Below, piece after piece: positions 50,334 to 57,957 of a stretch of DNA of 64,000 bases. The stretch is taken from the NCBI GenBank assembly GCA_027452025.1, contig DAIDHI010000022.1, forward strand, positions 1-64,000, read 5' to 3'. This DNA comes from Elusimicrobiota bacterium (GTDB taxonomy: Bacteria > Elusimicrobiota > Elusimicrobia > UBA1565 > UBA9628). The notes beneath the pieces were generated by a model. The model was not told the DNA's origin. It saw nothing but the letters and a program-made list of their open reading frames with translations, and ran no database searches. Each line of letters starts with the position of its first letter. The stretch's first letter is position 1. The position numbers and the translations under genes are program-made.

Positions 50334-51569
50334 TTAGGTGACGACGGCGGGAGCCAGGTCGGATTGGCGGGAGCCGGCGCGGCCGGGAGCGCCGAGGACG
50401 GCGGGCAGAAGCGGCCAGCAGGCGGCCGTGGCCGCCGTGCCGACCAGGGCGAGCAGCGCCATGGCGTCGTAGGCGGGCAGGCGCAAAAGCAGCCAGTCCC
50501 AGGCCTTGCCGCCCAGGGTGTTGGAGGCCGCGGCGGAGAGGTCGAAGACGGCCATGTAGGCGGCGAATGCCGTGGCCTCGGCTCCCGCCGGGCAGGACTG
50601 CGCGGCCAGGTCCATGAGCCCGAGGCGAAAGGCCACCCCCGCGAAGCCGAAGACCACGCTGACGGCCGCCACCGTGCCCGGCCCGCGGTAGGCCAGATAG
50701 AGCAAGCTCATCGGCGCGCCCAGCCAAACGGCGGCGCGCGTCCACTCATCGGTGCTCCAGCGCCGCCCCACGGTGCGGCCGTAGAAGGCGGCGCCCAGCG
50801 CCCCGGCGGCGCCGGCCAGCGTCGTGGTCAGGCCGATGAAGATGGGCGAGAGCTTGAGCGCGTCGGCTTGGTAGTAGAATTGCGCCGTGCCGAGGAACGG
50901 ATAGAAGCTCCACAGGAAGATGAAGGCGCTCACCGCCCAAAAGCGCCGGCCGCGCGCCAGGTCCAAGAGCGCCCGGCCTCCCGCGCGCCAGGCCGAGGGC
51001 TGCGCCTTGGGCTCGCGCGTCCAGCGAGACGACAGCAGCACCAGCGCGGAGAAAAACGCCGAGATCAGGAACACCGAGCGCATCGAGGCGTGGGCGGAAA
51101 GCCAGCCGCCGCCCACGCCCGAGAGGACCAGCGCGGCGTAGAGGGCCGTCAGCTGCACGGCCTGGAAGAGCCCCGTCTTGCCGCAGGCCTGCCCCTGCTC
51201 GACCATGACGGCGTCGCACACCACGTCCGAGCCGACCAGGCCCACGTTGGTCAGGATCATGAGCCCGAGCAGCGCGGCGTAGCCGTAGCTGCGCAGCCCG
51301 GCCAGCGCGAGCCACGCTATCATCGAGAGCGCGCAGACGGCGGCCAGATACGGCCGGCGCCTGCGGCCGCGCACGGGCAAAAGATCGGTGGCCAACCCGA
51401 AGAGCGGCTTGACCAGGAAGGGCAGCGTCATCCAGAAGACGAAGACGGAGGACTGGCCGGCGGAGAGATGCAGCCGATCCTTGAGCAGGTAGGAGAGAGG
51501 CTCGAAGACCAGGCCGCCCATGCCCTGGGCGAAATAGTTGAGCCCGAAGAACAGCCAGAGCGTGTCCAT
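50334..51569 (-). CDS. BT1/MFS-family transporter
   Basis: The ATG at 51569 (MDTLWLFFGLNYF) is preferred over the track start, which adds 31 non-hydrophobic residues. The 411-residue protein has 12 hydrophobic helices. Near residues 25-65 it has the BT1-like pattern EPLSYLLKDRLHLSAGQSS...LVKPLFGLATDLLPVRGRRRRPYL. BT1 proteins carry folates and pteridines, but other substrates are possible. It is the last gene of a minus-strand group with tatA and a nucleotidyltransferase. Confidence 0.75.
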   Translation of the reverse strand: MDTLWLFFGLNYFAQGMGGLVFEPLSYLLKDRLHLSAGQSSVFVFWMTLPFLVKPLFGLATDLLPVRGRRRRPYLAAVCALSMIAWLALAGLRSYGYAALLGLMILTNVGLVGSDVVCDAVMVEQGQACGKTGLFQAVQLTALYAALVLSGVGGGWLSAHASMRSVFLISAFFSALVLLSSRWTREPKAQPSAWRAGGRALLDLARGRRFWAVSAFIFLWSFYPFLGTAQFYYQADALKLSPIFIGLTTTLAGAAGALGAAFYGRTVGRRWSTDEWTRAAVWLGAPMSLLYLAYRGPGTVAAVSVVFGFAGVAFRLGLMDLAAQSCPAGAEATAFAAYMAVFDLSAAASNTLGGKAWDWLLLRLPAYDAMALLALVGTAATAACWPLLPAVLGAPGRAGSRQSDLAPAVVT

Positions 51570-51579
51570 CGCGGCGGGC

Positions 51580-51978
51580 CTAGGCCCGAGGGGAGATGGT
51601 GCGCTCCTTGCCCGGATACCAGGGCAGCTGCACGACCTGGACGCCCAGCTCCTCGACGGCACGGCGCGTCTCGTCGTCCGGCAGGCGCTGGTCGTAGCCG
51701 AGCACGAGGACCTTCGGGCGCACGCGGCGCAGGGACCGGGCGAAGCTGTCGGGGCGCCCGACGAGCACGCGGTCGGCCACGCCGAGGTCCTCGAGGATTT
51801 TCTTTCGGCGCGCCGCCGAGACGGCGTTGGGCTTGCGGTTGTGGGAATCGTGCGCGAGGACGACGACGAGCTCGTCGCCGAGCCCGCGGGCCGCGCGCAG
51901 CATCTGCAGATGCGCCTCGTGAACGCGGTTGAAGCAGCCCGCGGCGAAGACCACGACGGGCTTTTTCGTCGCGGTCAA
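51580..51978 (-). CDS. Cytidylyltransferase/FAD synthetase-like nucleotidyltransferase
   Basis: The 132-residue protein starts at a TTG four bases after tatA. It has the nucleotidyltransferase fold with FAAGCFNRVHEAHLQMLRAARGLGDELVVVLAHD and VLVLGYDQRLPDDE. The usual HxGH is HEAH here, so Gly is replaced by Ala, and the C-terminal ISTT-type motif is ISPRA. The closest pattern is the archaeal-type FAD synthetase or glycerol-3-phosphate cytidylyltransferase group. Activity with the altered motif is uncertain. Confidence 0.75.
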   Translation of the reverse strand: MTATKKPVVVFAAGCFNRVHEAHLQMLRAARGLGDELVVVLAHDSHNRKPNAVSAARRKKILEDLGVADRVLVGRPDSFARSLRRVRPKVLVLGYDQRLPDDETRRAVEELGVQVVQLPWYPGKERTISPRA

Positions 51979-51982
51979 ACGG

Positions 51983-52177
51983 CTAGGACTTCGCGTCCTC
52001 TTCCTTCTTGGCCGCCGGCTTGCTCGGCTCCTCGTCCATCCCCTCCTTCAAGCCTTGCTTGAAGCTGTTGATGGCCCGCCCGCACTGTCTCGCGAACTCG
52101 GGGATCTTGTTGGGGCCAAACAGGATGAGCCCCACGATGAGGATGACGAGGATCTCGCCGTAACTGAAGTTACCCAT
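51983..52177 (-). CDS. tatA: Sec-independent translocase subunit TatA/TatB-like
   Basis: The 64-residue protein has an N-terminal hydrophobic helix (residues 7-21), the hinge FGPNKIPEFARQCGRAINSFKQG and a charged, Lys/Glu-rich tail. That is the TatA/E architecture. It would serve export of folded proteins such as the twin-arginine subunit ActB. No tatC is in the window. Confidence 0.88.
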   Translation of the reverse strand: MGNFSYGEILVILIVGLILFGPNKIPEFARQCGRAINSFKQGLKEGMDEEPSKPAAKKEEDAKS

Positions 52178-52230
52178 TCTCTTCCAGACGCTCCTGCGCC
52201 TGCGCGGCGCACCGCCATTTTAGCATTTTT

Positions 52231-52239
52231 TGCTAGAAT
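52231..52239 (+). promoter_or_regulatory. Extended -10 promoter of the first dihaem cytochrome (TGC-TAGAAT)
   Basis: TGCTAGAAT has the TGn extension and no -35. It ends seven bases before the ATG at 52247, again predicting a leaderless mRNA. Confidence 0.5.
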
Positions 52240-52246
52240 CCCGTCG

Positions 52247-52924
52247 ATGCGGCCGGCCCTCGCGCTCCTGCTTCTCGCCCTCGCCGGCTGCGGCGGCCCG
52301 GTCTCGCAGACCGACGGCCGCGCCGCCTACCAGGCCCTCAACTGCCGCGCCTGCCATCGCATCGGCGACGAGGGCTCGCCGAGCGCTCCGGACCTGACCT
52401 ACGTCGGCTTTCGCAAGAGCCCGCAGTGGCTCAACCTCTGGCTCAAGGACCCGCAGGCCTGGAAGCCGGACGCCATGATGCCGAACCTTCATCTGACCGC
52501 TCCCACGAGACACGCCCTCGTGCAATATCTTACGCAACAAAAGGGCCAGGCCTTGGGAGACCACAAACCCTGGGACGCCCCCGCGCTCGCCAAAGACCCG
52601 GTCGAGCGCGGGCACGTGATCTTCGGCCGCGCCGGCTGCATCACCTGCCACGGCAAGGGCGGCATCGGCGGCTACCCCAACAACAACGTGGCCGGCGGCA
52701 AGATCCCGGCGCTGACCTCCGTCTGGGAGACTTATACTAAGGAAGAGCTCATCCAGAAGATCACCCGCGGCTCGATCCCCCAGAAGGCCGACCCGGCCGG
52801 CCCCGACCCGATGATCGACATGCCCCCCTGGGGCCAGGTGCTCTCCAAAGAGGACATCCAGGCCGTAGCCGCCTACGTGATGTCTCTCAAGCCCGCGGAC
52901 GCGAAGAGCGCCGCCGGCTTCTGA
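52247..52924 (+). CDS. Dihaem cytochrome c lipoprotein (first copy)
   Basis: The 225-residue protein has a lipobox (LLALAGC) and two haem motifs, CRACH near residue 34 and CITCH near residue 130, each in a class I cytochrome domain. The conserved segments VGFRKSPQWLNLWLKDPQAWKPDAMMPN and GGYPNNNV are shared with the protein at 58796, so the two are paralogues. It probably donates electrons to the oxidase encoded just downstream. The 52925-53131 gap holds a regulatory region and no gene. Confidence 0.88.
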   Translation: MRPALALLLLALAGCGGPVSQTDGRAAYQALNCRACHRIGDEGSPSAPDLTYVGFRKSPQWLNLWLKDPQAWKPDAMMPNLHLTAPTRHALVQYLTQQKGQALGDHKPWDAPALAKDPVERGHVIFGRAGCITCHGKGGIGGYPNNNVAGGKIPALTSVWETYTKEELIQKITRGSIPQKADPAGPDPMIDMPPWGQVLSKEDIQAVAAYVMSLKPADAKSAAGF

Positions 52925-53035
52925 GCGCCCGAGCGCAGCGAGGGCGCAAGCGCGCCGCAAACCGGCTCTTGGTGATGACGGCCAGCGGTTGGCGGGGTTG
53001 AAGCCTGCGCCGCGCCGCATGCCGGACAGGATATC

Positions 53036-53051
53036 TCGAACGTCTGTTCGA
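53036..53051. promoter_or_regulatory. Inverted repeat matching the Gram-positive LexA (SOS) box
   Basis: TCGAAC-GTCT-GTTCGA is a perfect six-base inverted repeat. Its core, CGAAC-N4-GTTCG, equals the known Bacillus-type LexA box. It sits 40 bases upstream of the coxB2 -35 element. The binding protein is unknown in this organism. Confidence 0.4.
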
Positions 53052-53090
53052 ATCAAGTCCCCCCCGCGCCGTCTTTCGCCATGCCGCGCC

Positions 53091-53119
53091 TTGAAGGAGC
53101 GGATTCGATTTGTTAAAGT
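53091..53119 (+). promoter_or_regulatory. Promoter of the second oxidase operon (TTGAAG-17-TAAAGT)
   Basis: TTGAAG (53091-53096) and TAAAGT (53114-53119) are 17 bases apart. The -10 ends 12 bases before the ATG at 53132, giving a leader of only about six bases. Confidence 0.5.
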
Positions 53120-53131
53120 AATGGCGATTTC

Positions 53132-53920
53132 ATGAATCTCAATTATCCGAAATACGGCTGGGGACTGCCGGTCGCCGCATCGACGTACGCCCGGGACATC
53201 GACTTCGGAATCCGCCTGATCCATTACGCGATGTTCGCCATCTTCATCCTCTGGGGCATTTTCTTCACCTACCTGCTCATCCGCTACCGGCGCCGCGACG
53301 GCGTGCCCGCCGAGCGCGAGCACGAGCATCATCCGATCAAGAGCCTGATGCCGGACCTGATCGTGATGGTCTTCGAGATCGGCTTGATCGCCTTCTACGC
53401 GATCCCGGTCTGGAGCCGCATCAAGCAGACCTTCCCCGACCCCAAGGACGCCAACGAGATCAACGTCATCGCCGAGCAGTTCGCCTGGAACGTGCAGTAT
53501 CCGGGCCCCGACGGCAAGTTCGGCAAGCGCTCCCCGGACCTGGTGCACTTCTCAAACCCCATCGGCCTGGACCGCAGCGACCCGGCGGCCAAGGACGACG
53601 TCGTCCTGGCCAACGAGATCCACATGCCGCTGGGCAAGCCCACGCTCATCCACCTCATGTCCAAGGACGTCATCCACAGCTTCTTCATCCCCAGCTTCCG
53701 CATCAAGCAGGACGCCGTGCCCGGCATGGACATCCCGGTGTGGGTGCAGCCCACCCGCCCCGGCCTCTACGAGCTTTCCTGCGCGCAGCTCTGCGGCTTC
53801 GGCCACAGCCTGATGCGCGCCGAAGTCGTCGTTCAGACGCCGGCGGACTACGCCGCCTGGCTCAAGAGCCAGGAGCCGGCGCCCGCGGCCGCGGCCCAGC
53901 CGCAGAACCTCGGGTTCTGA
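53132..53920 (+). CDS. coxB: Second cytochrome c oxidase subunit II (no fused haem)
   Basis: The 262-residue protein has two transmembrane helices (about residues 33-52 and 75-93) and a CuA cupredoxin domain with HSFFIPSF and CAQLCGFGHSLM. There is no CxxCH. Unlike the caa3 subunit II at 15707 it therefore needs a separate cytochrome donor, for which the two dihaem lipoproteins of the cluster are candidates. A ~30-residue loop (KFGKRSPDLVHFSNPIG) is inserted in the cupredoxin domain. Confidence 0.92.
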   Translation: MNLNYPKYGWGLPVAASTYARDIDFGIRLIHYAMFAIFILWGIFFTYLLIRYRRRDGVPAEREHEHHPIKSLMPDLIVMVFEIGLIAFYAIPVWSRIKQTFPDPKDANEINVIAEQFAWNVQYPGPDGKFGKRSPDLVHFSNPIGLDRSDPAAKDDVVLANEIHMPLGKPTLIHLMSKDVIHSFFIPSFRIKQDAVPGMDIPVWVQPTRPGLYELSCAQLCGFGHSLMRAEVVVQTPADYAAWLKSQEPAPAAAAQPQNLGF

Positions 53921-53928
53921 CCTCTTTT

Positions 53929-55680
53929 ATGGCTAACCAACACGTCTCCGATCCCACCGAGCACGCTCACGCCTCCCACGAGCTGAGCTTTTGGCGCAAA
54001 TACGTCTTTTCCGTGGACCACAAGGTCATCGGCCTGCAGTACTGCATCACGGCCTGGATCTTCCTGCTCATCGGCTTCTCCCTGATGATGCTCATGCGCT
54101 GGCAGCTGGCCTTCCCCTACCAGCCCGTGCCCTTCCTGGGCCGCTTCCTGTCGCCGCACCTCGCCCCCAACGGCGTGATATCGGCCGAGCTCTACAACCA
54201 GCTCGGCGCCATGCACGGCACGATCATGGTCTTTTTGGGCATCGTGCCCTTGGCCGTGGGCGCCTTCGGCAACTACCTGGTGCCCCTGCAGATCGGCGCC
54301 CCCGACATGGCCTTCCCCCGCCTCAACATGATGAGCTACTGGCTCTACCTGCCGGCCGGCCTGCTGATGCTGGCCTCCTTCTTCCTTCCCGGCGGGGCGG
54401 CGCAGTCCGGCTGGACCTCCTATCCGCCCTTGGCCGACATCAACCCCGGCCAGACGGTGTGGCTGCTGGCCATGGTGATCATCATCACCTCCTCGCTGCT
54501 GGGCTCGATCAACTTCCTGGTGACCACGCTCAACATGCGCGCCAAGGGCCTGACCCTCTCGCGCCTGCCCGTCTTCGTCTGGTCCGAGATGGTCGCCTCC
54601 GTCCTCTTGCTGCTCGCCTTCCCGCCGCTCGAGGCCGCCTCCATCCTCCAGCTGGCCGACCGCGTGCTGCACACCAGCTTCTATATCCCCGCCGGCCTCG
54701 TCGTCCTCGGCGTGCCCAGCACGGCGACCGGCGGCGGGCAGCCGATCTTGTGGCAGCACCTCTTCTGGTTCCTCGCCCACCCCGAGGTCTACGTCCTGGT
54801 GCTTCCGCCGATGGGCATCGTCGCCGAGATCATCGCCAACAACACCCGCAAGCCGCTGCACGGCTACAAGACCATCGTGGCCTCGATGATCGCCATCGGA
54901 TTCATGTCCTTCATCGTCTGGGCCCACCACATGTTCATCAGCGGCATGGCCCCGGCGCTGTCGAACTTCTTCCTCGTGACGACGATGATCATCTCGGTCC
55001 CCTCGGTGGCGATCCTCACCTGCTTCATCTACTCGCTCAAGGGCGGGTCGATCCGCTTTACCACCCCGATGCTCTTCGCGCTGGCCTTCCTTCCGATGTT
55101 CGGCATCGGCGGCCTGACCGGCCTGCCGCTGGGCATCAGCGTCACCGACATCTACCTGCACGACACCTACTACGTCATCGGCCACTTCCACTACGTCGTG
55201 GTGACGGGCTCGATCGTCGCCATGATGGGCGGCGTCTACCATTGGTTTCCCAAGTGGTTCGGGCGCAAGATGAACGACACCCTGGGCAAGGTCCACTTCT
55301 GGGGCACGCTGCTTTGCATGAACGGGGTCTTCTTCCCCATGTTCATCCAGGGCATGGCCGGCCAGGACCGCCGCTACTGGGACCCGATGACCCAGCTGCA
55401 CAACGTGCCGACGCAGCCCCTGCACGTCGTCTCGTCGATCTCGGCCTGGACGCTGTTCCTCTTCCAGCTGCCGTTCATCTACAACTTCTTCCACAGCATG
55501 TTCCACGGCGAGAAGGCCGACAACCCGTGGGAGGCGACCACGCTCGAGTGGGCCTGCCCGTCGCCGCCGCCGCACGGCAACTTCGTCAAGATCCCCCGGG
55601 TCTACCGCGGCCCCTACGAATACAGCGTGCCGGGCGCCAAGACCGATTGGATCGCGCAAGACGCACCGGAGGCCGCATGA
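53929..55680 (+). CDS. coxA: Second cytochrome c oxidase subunit I with altered K-channel
   Basis: The start is the ATG at 53929; the longer track ORF reads back through coxB2. The 583-residue protein keeps low-spin haem ligand His96, CuB ligands His284, His333 and His334, HPEVY with both Glu and the cross-link Tyr, the HFHY pair, and the D-channel GAPDMAFPRLN. At the position of the K-channel lysine, 28 residues after the second His of the HH pair, it has Ile362 (VPSVAILTCF). The paralogue at 16648 has Lys there. It is an A1-like oxidase with an unusual proton path. Confidence 0.9.
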   Translation: MANQHVSDPTEHAHASHELSFWRKYVFSVDHKVIGLQYCITAWIFLLIGFSLMMLMRWQLAFPYQPVPFLGRFLSPHLAPNGVISAELYNQLGAMHGTIMVFLGIVPLAVGAFGNYLVPLQIGAPDMAFPRLNMMSYWLYLPAGLLMLASFFLPGGAAQSGWTSYPPLADINPGQTVWLLAMVIIITSSLLGSINFLVTTLNMRAKGLTLSRLPVFVWSEMVASVLLLLAFPPLEAASILQLADRVLHTSFYIPAGLVVLGVPSTATGGGQPILWQHLFWFLAHPEVYVLVLPPMGIVAEIIANNTRKPLHGYKTIVASMIAIGFMSFIVWAHHMFISGMAPALSNFFLVTTMIISVPSVAILTCFIYSLKGGSIRFTTPMLFALAFLPMFGIGGLTGLPLGISVTDIYLHDTYYVIGHFHYVVVTGSIVAMMGGVYHWFPKWFGRKMNDTLGKVHFWGTLLCMNGVFFPMFIQGMAGQDRRYWDPMTQLHNVPTQPLHVVSSISAWTLFLFQLPFIYNFFHSMFHGEKADNPWEATTLEWACPSPPPHGNFVKIPRVYRGPYEYSVPGAKTDWIAQDAPEAA

Positions 55681-56267
55681 GCTCTTCCGCCGTCGCCGTC
55701 AACTATCCGGGCGAGCACAGCGGCCTGACCAACGCCAAGCTCGGCATCTGGCTGTTCTTGGCCTCCGAGGTCATGCTCTTCGCCACGCTCTTCACCAGCT
55801 ACCTCGTGATCCGCCTGGGCTCCTCCTCCTGGCCGCGCGGCTGGGAGGTGCTCAACGTTCCGCTCGGCACGATCAACACCTTCGTGCTGATCACCTCGAG
55901 CGTGACGATCATCCTGGCCTACGCCAAGTGCATGGCGCGCGACAAGGCGGGATTCAAGACCTACATGGCGCTCACGCTGGCCCTGGCCTTCGTCTTCCTC
56001 GGCATCAAGAGCGTCGAGTGGGGCACGAAGTTCCGCGCCCATCACTTCCCCTCGACGAACATCTTCTTCGGGGTCTACTTCGTCCTGACCGGCCTGCACG
56101 CCCTGCACGTCATCGGCGGCATCATCCTCAACTCCGTGCTGCTCTTCATGGCCGACAAGCACTGGGACGACCCGCTCTTCGCCGGACGCGTCGAGGCCGC
56201 CGGGCTCTACTGGCACTTCGTCGACATCGTCTGGATCTTCCTGCTGCCGGCCCTCTACCTCCTATGA
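55677..56267 (+). CDS. coxC: Second cytochrome c oxidase subunit III
   Basis: The start ATG at 55677 overlaps the coxA2 stop (ATGA). The 196-residue protein has five hydrophobic helices and the subunit III signature [21 protein letters not shown]. It also has LASEVMLFATLFTSYLVIR near the N-terminus. It shares its end motif almost exactly with the subunit III at 18239. It overlaps the next gene by four bases. Confidence 0.92.
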   Translation: MSSSAVAVNYPGEHSGLTNAKLGIWLFLASEVMLFATLFTSYLVIRLGSSSWPRGWEVLNVPLGTINTFVLITSSVTIILAYAKCMARDKAGFKTYMALTLALAFVFLGIKSVEWGTKFRAHHFPSTNIFFGVYFVLTGLHALHVIGGIILNSVLLFMADKHWDDPLFAGRVEAAGLYWHFVDIVWIFLLPALYLL

Positions 56268-56665
56268 CCACCGCCACCGCCCAAGCCCGCTCCCCGATCG
56301 CGCCTCAGCACGTCGACGTCAAGCCCTACATGTACGTCTTCGCCGGCCTGCTGTGCCTGACCGTCGCCACGGTCCTGGTCTCCTACTTCGACTGGTCGCC
56401 CTGGCTGACCATCTTCATCGGCCTGGCCATCGCCACGGTCAAGGCGAGCCTGGTGGCCACCTTCTTCATGCACCTCAAGGGCGAGCGCGTCATCATCTAC
56501 GGGCTCCTCGGCCTTTGCGCCGTTTTCGTCGCCGTCCTCTTCGCGATCCCGATCACCGACAGCCAGGCCAACATGGGCCGCCGCCAGCCGATCGCCGTCG
56601 TCGTGGAGGAGGCCAAGCCGGCCGCTCCCGCGCTGCCCGCCAAGGCCTTGCCCGCGACCCCCTGA
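56264..56665 (+). CDS. coxD: Second cytochrome c oxidase subunit IV
   Basis: The ATG at 56264 overlaps the coxC2 stop. The 133-residue protein has three hydrophobic helices, the COX4_pro-type ATVKASLVATFFMHLKGERV segment, and an Ala/Pro-rich C-terminal tail. It is longer than the subunit IV at 18895. Its role is assembly and stabilisation of the oxidase. Confidence 0.87.
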   Translation: MTTATAQARSPIAPQHVDVKPYMYVFAGLLCLTVATVLVSYFDWSPWLTIFIGLAIATVKASLVATFFMHLKGERVIIYGLLGLCAVFVAVLFAIPITDSQANMGRRQPIAVVVEEAKPAAPALPAKALPATP

Positions 56666-56669
56666 CCCT

Positions 56670-56864
56670 ATGTCTCTCAAGCATTTCCATATCGTCTTCA
56701 TTTGCGCTAGCATGGCCCTCATGACCTTCCTCGGCGTCTGGGGCTACAAGATGGGGCGGATGGGCATGCCGACCTACGGCCTGCTCGCCTGCGGGCTGGC
56801 CGGTTTCGGCGCGTCGCTGGTCTATCTCGGGTGGTTCGTGCGCCGCTACCGCTACCTGCCATGA
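56670..56864 (+). CDS. Two-helix small membrane protein
   Basis: The 64-residue protein has two hydrophobic segments (residues ~7-24 and ~36-54) with a short Gly/Met-rich loop and a basic end. I recall similar tiny proteins in oxidase clusters of other bacteria, but no named family is clear. The stop overlaps the next gene as ATGA. It is probably an oxidase accessory subunit or assembly factor. Confidence 0.65.
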   Translation: MSLKHFHIVFICASMALMTFLGVWGYKMGRMGMPTYGLLACGLAGFGASLVYLGWFVRRYRYLP

Positions 56865-57079
56865 TCCTCTCGCCGCTGTCCGCGCTGCTCGCCTCGCGCG
56901 CCGCGGCCTGCGCCGTGTGCTTCTCCGGCGCCGCCGCCGGCCTCGAGGGGCTGTTTTCCGGCATCACCTGGGGCATCGTCATCCTGCTGACCGCCACGTT
57001 CTCCTCCTTCGGCGGCCTGGCCCTCATGGTCATGCGCATCGAGCGCGCGCGCGCCGAATCCGACGGAGCGGGCTCGTGA
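56861..57079 (+). CDS. Small single-span membrane protein with CAVC motif
   Basis: The start ATG at 56861 overlaps the previous stop. The 72-residue product has an N-terminal segment with ACAVCFSG (near residue 17), then one transmembrane helix (about residues 34-56) and a basic tail. The CxxC pair without His is not a haem site and could bind copper or be redox-active. I know of no named family. It overlaps the ctaA GTG by four bases. Confidence 0.6.
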   Translation: MILSPLSALLASRAAACAVCFSGAAAGLEGLFSGITWGIVILLTATFSSFGGLALMVMRIERARAESDGAGS

Positions 57080-57957
57080 GCACGGCCGTCTTGGAGCCTC
57101 CTCGCGCCGTCCCGCGGCCCGAACCCGCCGCGCCCCGCGCCTTCCACCGCTTCGCCGTCCTCACCGCCGCCTGCGCCTACGTGCTCGTCTGCGCCGGGGC
57201 TCTGGTCACCTCCACGGGCTCGAGCCTCGCCGTGCCCGACTGGCCCCTTTCCTTCGGCACCCTGTTTCCGCCCATGGTGGGCGGCGTGCTCTTCGAGCAC
57301 GGCCATCGCCTCATCGCCGGCACGGTGGCCGCGATGACGCTCGCCCTCCTGCTCTGGTGCCTGAAGACCCAGAAAGACCGTCTCGTCCGGGGCCTGGTCT
57401 TCGCCGCCTCGGCCGGCATCATCGTGCAGGCCGTCCTGGGCGGCGTGACCGTCTTGATGCGCCTTCCCCCCGCCGTCTCGATCGCCCACGCCTGCCTCGG
57501 CCAGGCCGTCTTTTGCACGCTCTTGGCCGCCGCGCAGGCCAGCTCCCCCTGGTATTTGAGCCGCCCGGCCCGCCCCGGCGGCCTTTCCTGGCTGGGCCTC
57601 TGGACGGTCTGCGCCGTCTACGTCCAGGTGGCGCTGGGCGCCTACCTGCGCCACACAAGCTCCGGCCTCTTCTACCACGCCGGCTGGGCCGTCGTAGCCG
57701 CCGTGTCCCTGATCGCGCTCTCCGGAGAAGGCTTTAGAAGCCGCCTTGAGGCCCTGAGGAGCCCCTCGGCGCTCCTTTTCGCCCTGGTGCCCGTCCAGCT
57801 CGCCCTAGGCCTGGCCGCCTGGAAGATCAAGTCCTCCCCCGATTTCGAGACGGGCCTGCACCCCGCCACCGCCGCCACGGCCGCCCACGTCGCCGTCGGC
57901 GCGGCCCTGCTCGGCACGAGCGTCATTTGGTGGCTGCGCTCGCGGAAGGCCTCATGA
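57076..57957 (+). CDS. ctaA: Haem A synthase CtaA (COX15)
   Basis: The start is the GTG at 57076, coupled to the previous stop. The 293-residue protein has eight hydrophobic helices and the four conserved histidines in EHGHRLIAG, HACLGQ, FYHAGWA and AHVAVGA. It also has TSTGSSLAVPDWPLSFG. CtaA oxidises haem O to haem A for the aa3 oxidases. Its presence with ctaB shows that both oxidases can be supplied from this cluster. Confidence 0.92.
   Translation: MSTAVLEPPRAVPRPEPAAPRAFHRFAVLTAACAYVLVCAGALVTSTGSSLAVPDWPLSFGTLFPPMVGGVLFEHGHRLIAGTVAAMTLALLLWCLKTQKDRLVRGLVFAASAGIIVQAVLGGVTVLMRLPPAVSIAHACLGQAVFCTLLAAAQASSPWYLSRPARPGGLSWLGLWTVCAVYVQVALGAYLRHTSSGLFYHAGWAVVAAVSLIALSGEGFRSRLEALRSPSALLFALVPVQLALGLAAWKIKSSPDFETGLHPATAATAAHVAVGAALLGTSVIWWLRSRKAS

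Noticed and set aside
53929-55680. Idea that the second oxidase is a nitric oxide reductase, because it lacks the K-channel lysine
   Set aside because: It keeps the active-site tyrosine of HPEVY and has a CuA subunit II, which favours an oxygen reductase.
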